From the NCBI GenBank assembly GCA_045575975.1, contig JAZNFO010000034.1, positions 62,001 to 126,000 of the forward strand: a DNA stretch of 64,000 nt. The letters are read 5' to 3'. The notes below the pieces were generated by a model that had not been told where the DNA came from, did not search any database, and saw only the letters and a program-made list of their open reading frames with translations. Position 1 is the stretch's first letter. Each line of letters starts with the position of its first letter. The stretch is from RGIG8709 sp045575975. Lineage in GTDB: Bacteria; Bacillota; Clostridia; Monoglobales; Monoglobaceae. Positions 25,324-32,941 of the stretch are shown here, piece after piece. Made by a program: the position numbers and the translations under genes.

Positions 25324-26295
25324 ATGGCAAAAGCGATATTAAGATTTGCAAAGCATAAAGGCAGTCCAGCGGCAAAGTTAGAGGGACATCACGAACGCAA
25401 GAAAGAAAAATACAAAAGCAATCCCGATATTGACATATCGAGAAGCAAATACAATGTTCATCTTATCACACCACAGATGAGCTACAAAAAGGAAATAGAC
25501 ACCCGTATCACAGAAGCAAAATGCAGAACACGCAAGGACAGTGTAAGATTTATTGATACACTCATCACAGCAAGTCCCGAATTTTTCAAAGGCAAAACCT
25601 ATGATGAAATGAAAAAATTCTTTATTCACGGCTTGGATTTTATCAAGGCTAATATTGTTCCCGAAAACATATTCTCAGCGGTTATTCATCTTGATGAAAA
25701 GACACCGCACATGCACCTGTGCTTTGTACCTCTTACAGAAGATAAAAGACTGTGTGCAAAAGAAATTCTCGGCAACAGTACAAAAATGGTACAGTGGCAG
25801 GATAAGTTTTATGAATACATGGTAAAATTTTATCCAAAGCTGGAGCGTGGTGAATCTGCCCGTAATACACACAGAAAGCATATCCCCACAAGTATTTTCA
25901 AAGCAGCATACAGATTACAGAAAATGCAGCTTGAAATTGAAAGTATTTTGGAAAACACCAATATTCTCAACACAAGCAAGAATACAACAAAGGTTGCGGC
26001 ATTGATTAAGAAATTTGTACCAAAGGTTGAGAGCTTTGAAACACAGGTAAATATGCTTTCAAGGTCATTCAAAAAAGCAGAGGAAGAAAATGCGGAACTT
26101 TCAAAAGCATTAAACACCTACAAAGACAGGAGCTTTAAGCAGAGTCGTGAACTTGCAGATTTGCAATTCGAGGTTGAAGAATTATATAAATTCCTCAACA
26201 AGATACCTGCTGAAATTATCGAACAAGTTAAGGAGGCAGAAAAGCAAGCACAAAAAGAACGCAGACGAAAGCGAGAAATGGAGGCGGAGAGATAA
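25324..26295 (+). CDS. MobV/Pre-family relaxase
   Basis: 323 residues. The N terminus RFAKHKGS and SKYNVHLITPQ, then VIHLDEKTPHMHLCFVPL, give the HxDExxPHxH metal-binding motif of Mob/Pre relaxases, which nick oriT and pilot the strand for conjugative mobilization. The C-terminal third is a long coiled coil. The ATG at 25324 is 10 bases from GGAGG and preferred; an in-frame ATG at 25318 is only 4 bases away. The stop overlaps the tnpW start (TAATG). Transfer would need a helper conjugation system, since none is encoded here. Confidence 0.9.
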   Translation: MAKAILRFAKHKGSPAAKLEGHHERKKEKYKSNPDIDISRSKYNVHLITPQMSYKKEIDTRITEAKCRTRKDSVRFIDTLITASPEFFKGKTYDEMKKFFIHGLDFIKANIVPENIFSAVIHLDEKTPHMHLCFVPLTEDKRLCAKEILGNSTKMVQWQDKFYEYMVKFYPKLERGESARNTHRKHIPTSIFKAAYRLQKMQLEIESILENTNILNTSKNTTKVAALIKKFVPKVESFETQVNMLSRSFKKAEEENAELSKALNTYKDRSFKQSRELADLQFEVEELYKFLNKIPAEIIEQVKEAEKQAQKERRRKREMEAER

Positions 26296-26471
26296 TGAAG
26301 AAAATTACATTGAAGCCTCAAATCACATCTTCCGGCAAGCAGTTAAAACACCCCGAAAACATAAATATCAAAAAGAAAATCGGCACTACTACATATATGG
26401 TAAATGCCTATTTTAACCAAAATGCTAACGGCGATATGGTTTCAAGGGTAAAAAATCTTATCACAAGATAG
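26295..26471 (+). CDS. tnpW: Transposon-encoded protein TnpW
   Basis: 58 residues, starting MKKITLKPQITSSGK. The block KKKIGTTTYMVNAYFNQN and the ending VKNLITR match the short TnpW proteins of Tn4451-type elements. Its start overlaps the relaxase stop by one base, so it is translated by coupling. Function is unknown. Confidence 0.75.
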   Translation: MKKITLKPQITSSGKQLKHPENINIKKKIGTTTYMVNAYFNQNANGDMVSRVKNLITR

Positions 26472-26514
26472 GCTTGTGCAAAAGGGAGAAAATATGTTTT
26501 ATTAAACCAAAGCG

Positions 26515-26543
26515 TTGAATTTGACAGTCGGGTATGGTATAAT
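26515..26543 (+). promoter_or_regulatory. Promoter of the serine recombinase gene
   Basis: TTGAAT at 26515-26520 and TATAAT at 26538-26543 lie 17 bases apart. The first arm of a 14-bp inverted repeat overlaps the spacer and the second lies downstream of the start point, which fits an operator. Confidence 0.65.
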
Positions 26544-26577
26544 GTCTATACTACAATATTTATCATATCCGGCTGTC
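26523..26577. promoter_or_regulatory. Inverted repeat around the recombinase promoter
   Basis: 26523-26536 is complementary to 26564-26577 (14 positions, two of them G-T). The repeat brackets the -10 box and transcription start. It could be an operator for autoregulation or a recombinase-binding site. Its right arm overlaps the block shared with the tnpV upstream region. Confidence 0.5.
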
Positions 26578-26596
26578 GGAAAGGAGAATTTATTAA

Positions 26597-28231
26597 ATGA
26601 TAAGACAGTCAAATGATAATAAAATAACTGCTCTTTACTGCCGATTATCGCAAGATGACGGGCGTGAGGGCGAAAGTAACAGTATAACAAATCAAAAAGC
26701 AATTCTTGAAAAATATGCAAAAGACCACAATCTAATCCCGTATAAAATTTATGTAGATGACGGAGTAAGCGGAACTACCTTTGAGCGTGAAGGATTTAAG
26801 GAAATGTTATCCGATATTGAGCAAGGTCTTGTATCGACAGTCGTTGTAAAGGATTTATCCCGTTTCGGCAGAGACCATATTATGGTTGGATATTATACAG
26901 AGATGTTATTTCCCGAAATGAATGTAAGATTTATAGCAATCAATGACAATGTAGATACTGAGAATAGCGAAAGTAACGAGTTTGCACCCTTTACCAATAT
27001 TTTTAATGAATGGTATGCTAAAAATGCAAGCAAGAAAATCAATGCTGTGTTTAAGGCAAAGGGCGAATCAGGACAGCGTTTAGGCTCTGCTATCCCTTAT
27101 GGTTACAAGGCAAATCCCGATAATCCAAAAGAAATTATTATTGATGAAGAAGCTGCAAAGGTTGTTAAATACATCTTTGAACTGTGTATGTGTGGTAAAG
27201 GTCCCGGTAAAATCGCAAAGCAACTTACCGCAGAGGGTATTTCAACACCAATGGTATATTTCAGAGAACACGGAATGCCTTGCAGAACAAAGGGCGATAT
27301 GAGTAATGTGTGGTGCAACCGAAGTATTTCGGGAATACTTGAAAATATGACCTACATAGGACATACGGTTAATTTTCGTACTGCTACCGTAAACTACAAA
27401 ACCCATAAAAAAGTACGGCAACCAAAAGAAAATTGGCTGATATTTGAAAATACTCACCCTCCCATTATTGAAATTTCTGTATGGGAAAAGGTGCAGGAGT
27501 TAAGAAAGAATAAACGCCGTTATACCAAATCGGGAAAGAAAAGTATCTTTGCAGGACTTTTGGAATGTGCAGACTGTGGTGCAAAGCTGTATTACTGTAC
27601 TTGTAAATCTCATAAAGAGGAACACGACTATTTTGTCTGTTCCAACTATAAGGGTAACACGGGCAAATGTACGGTGCATTATCTCCGTGAAAGTGTGCTA
27701 TATGACATTGTTCTTGAACAAGTACAAACAATGCTTGCATATCTGCAATCCTTTGAAAGCGATTTTGTAAAAAGTCTTGTAGATAAATCTGCAAAGGACA
27801 AGAAAAAGGAAATCGCCTCACGCAGAAAAAAGCTCGAAGCAAACAAAATGCGAATATCGGAGCTTGACGGAATTTTCAAAAGGATTTACGAGGACAACAT
27901 ATCAGGCAAGTTAAGTGATGAACGCTTTGCAAAGTTGTCAGCAGACTATGAAAGAGAACAAAAACAGCTTGTACTTGACACCGAAGCACTTGAAAATGAA
28001 CTAAATCAAGAAGCAGAACAGGTTGACAATGTGGAGTATTTTCTAAATATAGTCCGTCAATATACCGAAATCAAAGAGCTTTCTGCAAGAGTGGCAAATG
28101 ACTTGATAGATAAAATCAAAGTCCATGCAGTAGATAAGTCAAGCGGTCAGCGAATACAAAGGATTGACGTTTACTATACCGCAGTCGGTCTGATAGATGT
28201 ATCACAGCATATACAAGAATTAGCTATCTAA
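26597..28231 (+). CDS. Large serine recombinase (TnpX-like integrase)
   Basis: 544 residues. The catalytic domain starts ITALYCRLSQDD, where the serine is the nucleophile, followed by IYVDDGVSGTTFEREGF and the arginine-rich KDLSRFGRDH. Then come the recombinase domain (GSAIPYGYK; WCNRSISGILENMTYIGHT), a zinc ribbon (CADCGAKLYYC...CSNYKGNTGKC) and a long coiled coil, the full architecture of TnpX-type integrases that excise and insert Tn4451-like elements at sites with a central GA. An AAAGGAG SD precedes the ATG by 9 bases. The gene appears intact, so the element may still be able to excise. Confidence 0.93.
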   Translation: MIRQSNDNKITALYCRLSQDDGREGESNSITNQKAILEKYAKDHNLIPYKIYVDDGVSGTTFEREGFKEMLSDIEQGLVSTVVVKDLSRFGRDHIMVGYYTEMLFPEMNVRFIAINDNVDTENSESNEFAPFTNIFNEWYAKNASKKINAVFKAKGESGQRLGSAIPYGYKANPDNPKEIIIDEEAAKVVKYIFELCMCGKGPGKIAKQLTAEGISTPMVYFREHGMPCRTKGDMSNVWCNRSISGILENMTYIGHTVNFRTATVNYKTHKKVRQPKENWLIFENTHPPIIEISVWEKVQELRKNKRRYTKSGKKSIFAGLLECADCGAKLYYCTCKSHKEEHDYFVCSNYKGNTGKCTVHYLRESVLYDIVLEQVQTMLAYLQSFESDFVKSLVDKSAKDKKKEIASRRKKLEANKMRISELDGIFKRIYEDNISGKLSDERFAKLSADYEREQKQLVLDTEALENELNQEAEQVDNVEYFLNIVRQYTEIKELSARVANDLIDKIKVHAVDKSSGQRIQRIDVYYTAVGLIDVSQHIQELAI

Positions 28232-28255
28232 ATGTTTTTATTCAATAAACAATGA

Positions 28256-28291
28256 GGCGATACAACGAGCAAAAAAGCCCATTGTATCGCC
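28256..28291 (+). terminator. Hairpin after the recombinase gene
   Basis: GGCGATACAA at 28256-28265 pairs with TTGTATCGCC at 28282-28291, 24 bases after the recombinase stop. The downstream T content is low, so termination may be incomplete. Confidence 0.55.
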
Positions 28292-28355
28292 ATTTCTTAA
28301 AACTTCCTTATACTCATTTAATAGAAGCTGCACACGAAAAATGTACAACTCCCTG

Positions 28356-28478
28356 TTGCGACACAAATCAAACATACACAATTTTTAACAAATACGAGTA
28401 CATTGGAAAAAGAGAGTACATTTTTACCAAAAGGTAGTATTCTCTTATTTGTTAAAAATTATTTAATTTATGTCGCAA
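28356..28478. repeat. Long imperfect palindrome near the right edge of the element
   Basis: The outer arms TTGCGACACAAAT and ATTTATGTCGCAA (28356-28368/28466-28478) pair with one mismatch. The inner arms at 28380-28394 and 28446-28460 are a perfect 15-bp match. A small TACC/GGTA hairpin and two GAGTACATT direct repeats lie in the centre. It may be a MITE-like insertion, an element end or a large terminator. Confidence 0.65.
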
Positions 28479-28538
28479 ATTTATTTTAGCATATCTGTTA
28501 ATCAAAATCAAGAAAAATTTATAAAAAGGAGGACATTG

Positions 28539-28664
28539 ATGAACAGATGTCGAAGATGTAACAGAGAAATATCCGACCCTGGGAACACAAGGGGACGGAG
28601 ATGCTGTGTTTTAATTCGCACAACGACCCTGGGAACACAAGGGGACGGAGATGCTGTGTTTTAA
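28539..28664 (+). pseudogene. Short zinc-ribbon-like ORF, probably truncated
   Basis: An AAAGGAGG SD precedes an ATG at 28539 encoding MNRCRRCNREISDP, like the start of small CxxC zinc-ribbon proteins with an SDP motif. After 12-14 residues the frame enters a 50-bp tandem repeat and ends after 41 residues in non-family sequence. I read this as a small gene cut off by the repeat, but a genuine micro-protein cannot be ruled out. Confidence 0.4.
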
Positions 28665-28673
28665 TTCGCACAA
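28574..28673. repeat. Perfect 50-bp tandem duplication
   Basis: The 50 bases from 28574 are repeated exactly from 28624. The unit contains GACCCTGGGAACACAAGGGG and GGACGG; a complementary CCGTCC follows the second copy. Stretches of this kind are scattered in some clostridial genomes, which suggests a mobile or REP-like unit. Confidence 0.85.
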
Positions 28674-28735
28674 TAGAACCGTCCCGCTGTGCCAAAAGCG
28701 GTATTAATACATTGTATATCAAAGGAGTAGATAAA

Positions 28736-29164
28736 ATGAAAAAAATAGTATTTCTTGTTTTTGCATGTGTTATCTTATTTACAGGGTGCATTTATCAAGC
28801 AGAATACAGACCTATAGATAATGACAGTGAGGTTTGGATATGTGAGGAACCTTATGCTGAAATTTATTGGGGAGATAAAGGTGAATACAGAGGGAAAATA
28901 TGTATAGGAGAAACAGAACATAATATTATACACAGGGAAGATTATGGAGCAGGAATGTGGGTATATGAATATATTGATGATTTTAGTTCTCTTTACCTTG
29001 ACGATAGATGGGAATATTGTTTATTCTATGCTGATGTAAATTATAGTGGGGATTCATTTACAATTACCGTTGAAGAAGATTACAAAAATCTATTTGACGG
29101 AACATATCCCACTTTGCACTTTACAAAGCACAACATTATCGACTATTTCAAGGATGAGAAATAA
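28736..29164 (+). CDS. Small lipoprotein, function unknown
   Basis: 142 residues. The ATG at 28736 has AAAGGAG 8 bases upstream. The signal sequence ends in the lipobox LFTGC (cysteine at residue 18), so it is a membrane-anchored lipoprotein. The mature part is acidic and rich in Tyr and Trp (AEIYWGDKGEY, MWVYEYIDD); I recognise no family. It follows the 50-bp tandem duplication and precedes its own terminator, so it is a single-gene unit between the mobile element and dus. Confidence 0.75.
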   Translation: MKKIVFLVFACVILFTGCIYQAEYRPIDNDSEVWICEEPYAEIYWGDKGEYRGKICIGETEHNIIHREDYGAGMWVYEYIDDFSSLYLDDRWEYCLFYADVNYSGDSFTITVEEDYKNLFDGTYPTLHFTKHNIIDYFKDEK

Positions 29165-29166
29165 AC

Positions 29167-29200
29167 AAGCAAGGGGAATGAACACCCTTGCTTTTCTTTT
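29167..29200 (+). terminator. Terminator of the lipoprotein gene
   Basis: AAGCAAGGG at 29167-29175 pairs with CCCTTGCTT at 29185-29193, followed by a T-rich tail. Confidence 0.8.
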
Positions 29201-29228
29201 TGACAATTAAATATTTTAATGGTATAAT
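29200..29228 (+). promoter_or_regulatory. Consensus sigma-A promoter of the dus operon
   Basis: TTGACA at 29200-29205 and TATAAT at 29223-29228 with a 17-bp spacer, both full consensus. The terminator tail runs directly into the -35 box. Confidence 0.85.
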
Positions 29229-29259
29229 AATTGTAATTAGAAATGGAGAGAAAAAGAGT

Positions 29260-30228
29260 ATGAAAATCGGAAATGTAAAACTTGAAAACAATATATTTCT
29301 TGCGCCTATGGCGGGGATAACCGACAAGGCTATGAGAACATTGGTGAAGCCTTTTTCTCCCGGACTTATGTATACGGAAATGGTTTCGGGAAAGGCTCTT
29401 TCCTATAATAATAAAAAAACCGAAAATATGCTAGATATATCAGAGTGGGAAAAGCCTGTTGCGGTTCAGCTTTTTGGCCATGAACCGAAAATCCTTTCTG
29501 AAATTGCATACAAGGCAGAGGATGCAGGAGCGGATATTATTGATATAAATATGGGATGCCCTGCCCCGAAAATCGTCAACAATGGCGACGGCTCTGCCAT
29601 TATGAAAACTCCCTCCCTTGCAGGGGAAATTATAGAGGCGGTAGTTAAATCCGTTTCTGTTCCCGTAACGGTTAAAATCAGAAAAGGCTGGGATGAGGAA
29701 AGCGTGAATGCTGTTGAGGTTGCAAAAATTGCAGAAGCTGCAGGGGCGTCATTAATAACCGTTCACGGCAGAACAAGAAAAGAGTTTTATTCAGGAAATG
29801 CGGACCTTGAAATTATAAAAATGGTGAAAGAAACCGTCAGCATTCCTGTTATTGGAAACGGAGATGTTATGGACGGGAGGACTGCCGAAAATATGCTTAA
29901 AGAAACGGGCTGCGACGGAATAATGATAGGAAGAGCAGCTCAGGGAAACCCCTGGGTTTTCAGGGAAATAAGAGAATATCTTGAAAACGGAAAAATTATT
30001 CCGAAGCCTGATATATTAGAAAGATGCGAAATGATGAGAAAGCATATAGAGCTTATATGCCGGTATAAAGGGGAAAGGATAGGGATTCCCGAGGCAAGAA
30101 AGCATATGGCGTGGTATGTTAAAGGCATCCGCGGCGGTGCAAGGGTGAGAGAAGAAATTTTCAGGGCAAAAACAAAGGAAGAAATGCTTGAAATAATAGA
30201 GCTAATAGAAAAGGAGACGGGGAAATGA
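29260..30228 (+). CDS. dus: tRNA-dihydrouridine synthase
   Basis: 322 residues. This FMN enzyme reduces uridines in the tRNA D-loop. The barrel starts LAPMAGITDKAMR; the catalytic cysteine is in NMGCPAPKIVNNGDGSA, with KIRKGWD, VHGRTRKEFYSG and a phosphate-binding GNGDV and GIMIGRAAQGNPW, closest to the DusB group. The ATG at 29260 follows GGAGAG by 9 bases; an in-frame extension to 29188 would cross the promoter and is rejected. It overlaps the next gene by 4 bases. Confidence 0.94.
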   Translation: MKIGNVKLENNIFLAPMAGITDKAMRTLVKPFSPGLMYTEMVSGKALSYNNKKTENMLDISEWEKPVAVQLFGHEPKILSEIAYKAEDAGADIIDINMGCPAPKIVNNGDGSAIMKTPSLAGEIIEAVVKSVSVPVTVKIRKGWDEESVNAVEVAKIAEAAGASLITVHGRTRKEFYSGNADLEIIKMVKETVSIPVIGNGDVMDGRTAENMLKETGCDGIMIGRAAQGNPWVFREIREYLENGKIIPKPDILERCEMMRKHIELICRYKGERIGIPEARKHMAWYVKGIRGGARVREEIFRAKTKEEMLEIIELIEKETGK

Positions 30229-30953
30229 ATATATATGTGATTATGTCAGTTTTAATAATTATTTACCTTATTTCAAAGAGAGCGGACTTTGTCTGCTACA
30301 CTGCCCGCAATGATTTTAACAAAGGAAATGCGGAGTCGGCTCTTAGAAAGCTTGAAAAAGCACAGAAAATCGGGAAATTGAGCATTGGAAACAAAATGCT
30401 TCTTGGGTATCTTTATTTAAGAGAGGGTAGCCTTGAAAAAGCAAGGGTAACCTTAGCTGAAGCATCAATGATGCCGGGCAAAGCCCCCATAAAAAACAGA
30501 ATAAGGGCAATGCGGGCACTTGTTATGTGGAAAGAGGGATATATAAAGGATGCAATTGAATCCCTCGAAAATCTTATTAAAGATTACAAAAACACAACAG
30601 TTTATCAGGACCTGGGACTTCTTTATGTGCTGGACGGAGATAAGGAAAAGGCTCTTAAGTTCAACCTTGAAGCCTATGATTTTAATGCAGACGATATGAT
30701 AATTATGGATAATCTTGCGGAGGCGTATGCTCTTTGCGATATGACAGAGGAAGCTGAAAAAGTGTATGAAAAGCTTTTAGAGCTGGAGCCTCATTTCCCC
30801 GAAGCATATTATGGATATGGAATGCTTCTTTGCAAAAAAGGGGAAAAGGAAAAAGGTATAAAATATATGGAAATGGCACTTGATAAAAGATTTTCATATC
30901 TTAGTGTTATGCAGAGGGACGAGGTTTCATCTCTCATAGAAAGTTACAGGTGA
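30225..30953 (+). CDS. Membrane-anchored TPR protein
   Basis: 242 residues. One N-terminal membrane segment (IYVIMSVLIIIYLISK) is followed by several tetratricopeptide units, for example ALRKLEKAQKIGKLSIGN, KNTTVYQDLGLLYVLDGD, MDNLAEAYALCDMTEEAEKV and GYGMLLCKKGEKEKGI. Such proteins serve as cytoplasmic-side scaffolds. It is translationally coupled to dus and followed 4 bases later by ung, so all three form one operon; the partner is unknown. Confidence 0.8.
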   Translation: MNIYVIMSVLIIIYLISKRADFVCYTARNDFNKGNAESALRKLEKAQKIGKLSIGNKMLLGYLYLREGSLEKARVTLAEASMMPGKAPIKNRIRAMRALVMWKEGYIKDAIESLENLIKDYKNTTVYQDLGLLYVLDGDKEKALKFNLEAYDFNADDMIIMDNLAEAYALCDMTEEAEKVYEKLLELEPHFPEAYYGYGMLLCKKGEKEKGIKYMEMALDKRFSYLSVMQRDEVSSLIESYR

Positions 30954-30957
30954 TTAT

Positions 30958-31623
30958 ATGGTTAAGTTTGGAAACGACTGGGATGAAATTTTAAAAGGTG
31001 AGTTTGAAAAGGAATATTATCTGAAATTGAGAGCCTTTCTGAAAGAGGAGTACCAGACTCAGGTTATATATCCTCCTATGAACGATATATTTAACAGCCT
31101 GAAAACCACCGCATATTCTGATATAAAGATTGTGATTCTGGGGCAGGACCCCTATCACGAGCCGAATCAGGCTCACGGACTAAGCTTTTCAGTGAAAAAA
31201 GGGGTTGTTCCGCCTCCGTCCCTTAAGAACATTTATAAGGAAATAAACTCCGAGCTTGGGATTCCCGTTCCAAACCACGGAGAGCTGACAAAATGGGCGA
31301 AGCAGGGCGTTCTTCTTTTAAACACAGTTTTAACAGTTAGACAGGGACAGGCAAACAGCCACAAAAACAAAGGCTGGGAGATTTTCACGGATACGGTTAT
31401 CAGGAAGATAAACGAAAGAGAAAAGCCGGTTGTGTTTCTTCTCTGGGGTGGAAATGCAAAGAGAAAAACCGCCCTGATAACAAACCCCCAACACAAAATT
31501 TTAACTTCTGTTCATCCAAGCCCTCTTTCGGCATACGGCGGATTTTTCGGATGCGGGCATTTCAAAAGCGCCAACGAGTTTCTGGAAAGCATAGGAGATG
31601 CTCCTATTGACTGGTCATTGTAA
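30958..31623 (+). CDS. ung: Uracil-DNA glycosylase, family 1
   Basis: 221 residues, normal length. It removes uracil from DNA to start base-excision repair. The catalytic-water motif GQDPYHEPNQAHGLSFSV with the essential aspartate, the proline-rich loop PPPSLKNI, and the minor-groove loop HPSPLSAYGGFFGCGHF are all present. It is the last gene of the dus-TPR-ung operon. Confidence 0.97.
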   Translation: MVKFGNDWDEILKGEFEKEYYLKLRAFLKEEYQTQVIYPPMNDIFNSLKTTAYSDIKIVILGQDPYHEPNQAHGLSFSVKKGVVPPPSLKNIYKEINSELGIPVPNHGELTKWAKQGVLLLNTVLTVRQGQANSHKNKGWEIFTDTVIRKINEREKPVVFLLWGGNAKRKTALITNPQHKILTSVHPSPLSAYGGFFGCGHFKSANEFLESIGDAPIDWSL

Positions 31624-31624
31624 T

Positions 31625-31737
31625 CGTCGAAAGATAGCGATACGGATTACGATTTTCAAAGGTTGATTTCCGTTTTTGCATCGTTAAAATCCTCGGCAAT
31701 CCACAAACGTCGAAAGATGGAAATACGGATTCCGATT
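31625..31737. repeat. Pair of about 30-bp direct repeats after ung
   Basis: CGTCGAAAGAT is followed in both copies by a near-match up to ATACGGATT and CGATT; copies lie at about 31625-31654 and 31708-31737, 83 bases apart. No coding function is visible. Confidence 0.65.
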
Positions 31738-31807
31738 CCGTAGGGAACGGATTTATCCGTTCCGAATGAAACCGTAGGGGACAGCGTTTACGATGTCCCG
31801 AATTAAA
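31738..31807. repeat. Two tandem hairpin units (CCGTAGGG...GAAT.AAA)
   Basis: Unit 1 (31738-31771) and unit 2 (31772-31807) share the frame CCGTAGGG-hairpin-CCGAAT.AAA but have different stems (GGAACGGA/TCCGTTCC in one, GGGACA/TGTCCC in the other). The pattern of fixed flanks and varying stems echoes the hairpin string upstream of proB. Confidence 0.65.
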
Positions 31808-31826
31808 CACAAAGGAGATGCGAAAG

Positions 31827-32918
31827 ATGTATCAAGATCCTTTCAAAGAATATATAAAACAAGCAGAACCCGACAAAAAGTATAAAGGCTATGCCTGGAG
31901 TACAGCAATAGGATTGCAGGCGGTTGATGGGTTGGAACCGTCAAAGCAACTGATAAAAACGGCTATTGAGAATATAGAGGGCAACATCTCTATGGATGAT
32001 GCTGAAAAGCAAATTGAAAGTTATTATGCGTCAAGAACTGAAAAAGCAGATGATGGCAGATGCGAGGAAGCCGACAAGGTTTCGGTTCGTATTGCGAATA
32101 TTCTTTCTGAAAAATCTTTTTCGTTTGCACCAAGTGAGTATATAGGTATTCACAAAAAATTGTTCAACGGAATTTATAAGCATGCTGGGAAAATAAGAGA
32201 TTATAATATTACGAAAAAAGAATGGGTGCTAGACGGGGAAACAGTGCTATATGGAAGTGCAGCAGAGCTTCGTGAAACACTGGAATATGATTTTTCCGAA
32301 GAAAAGAAATTCAGTTATAAAGGACTCTCAAATGATGAAATAATCAGGCATCTGGCACAATTTGTTTCAAGATTATGGCAGATTCATATTTTTGGAGAGG
32401 GAAACACCAGAACAACAGCGGTTTTCTTTATAAAATATTTAAGAACTTTGGGATTTGATGCAACAAATGATATATTCGCAGAAAATGCGTGGTATTTCAG
32501 AAATGCTCTTGTGAGAGCAAACTACACCAATCTGCAGAAAAAAATATATGAAACAACAGAGTATTTGGAAAATTTTATCAGAAATCTATTGTTTAACGAA
32601 AATAACGAATTGAAAAACAGATATTTGCATATTAGATATGTAAATAACAAGAAAAACATAGCTATTGAAGAGAAAAACATAGCTATTGACGGGCAAAACA
32701 TAGCTATTGATGATAAAAGATTAAATATTCAAACTAAAACAAACATTAAAAAGTTATATGAAGTTGTTGGCACAGAAGGGATTTTTGGCAGGGGCGATGT
32801 TTCAGAAATTTGCAGAATTTCATATTCAACAGCCGGAAATCTTATTTCAAAAATGAGGAAAAATAAACTCATAGATGAAGTGAAAGGCTATGGAAAAGGA
32901 AAATACAGATTTTGTTAA
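31827..32918 (+). CDS. Fic-domain protein (AMP transferase) with N-terminal VbhA-like segment
   Basis: 363 residues. The Fic motif reads IHIFGEGNTRTTA: the catalytic histidine and the acidic, glycine, asparagine and arginine positions are kept, while the usual proline after His is Ile. Family members transfer AMP or related groups to target proteins. The N-terminal IENIEGNISMDDAEKQIESY resembles a VbhA-type inhibitory domain fused in cis, so a separate antitoxin is not required. The C terminus carries three copies of a seven-residue repeat and a winged-helix-like end (DVSEICRISYSTAGNLI). The ATG at 31827 is 9 bases from GGAG; the ATG at 31818 abuts it. Confidence 0.88.
   Translation: MYQDPFKEYIKQAEPDKKYKGYAWSTAIGLQAVDGLEPSKQLIKTAIENIEGNISMDDAEKQIESYYASRTEKADDGRCEEADKVSVRIANILSEKSFSFAPSEYIGIHKKLFNGIYKHAGKIRDYNITKKEWVLDGETVLYGSAAELRETLEYDFSEEKKFSYKGLSNDEIIRHLAQFVSRLWQIHIFGEGNTRTTAVFFIKYLRTLGFDATNDIFAENAWYFRNALVRANYTNLQKKIYETTEYLENFIRNLLFNENNELKNRYLHIRYVNNKKNIAIEEKNIAIDGQNIAIDDKRLNIQTKTNIKKLYEVVGTEGIFGRGDVSEICRISYSTAGNLISKMRKNKLIDEVKGYGKGKYRFC
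32652..32714 (+). repeat. Three 21-bp tandem repeats inside fic
   Basis: Three consecutive 21-base units (32652, 32673, 32694) share AAAACATAGCTATTGA and encode NIAI(E/D) heptads. The repeat keeps the frame, so copy-number change would lengthen or shorten a linker before the C-terminal domain. Confidence 0.8.
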
Positions 32919-32941
32919 GCCATAATGAAGGAGATGCAAAA

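Noticed and set aside
26521..26543. TTGACA at 26521 as -35 box of the recombinase promoter
   Set aside because: Only 11 bases separate it from TATAAT; TTGAAT at 26515 gives the proper 17.
31827..32918. Search for a separate antitoxin gene next to fic
   Set aside because: No small gene precedes or follows; the inhibitory-like segment is in the Fic protein itself.
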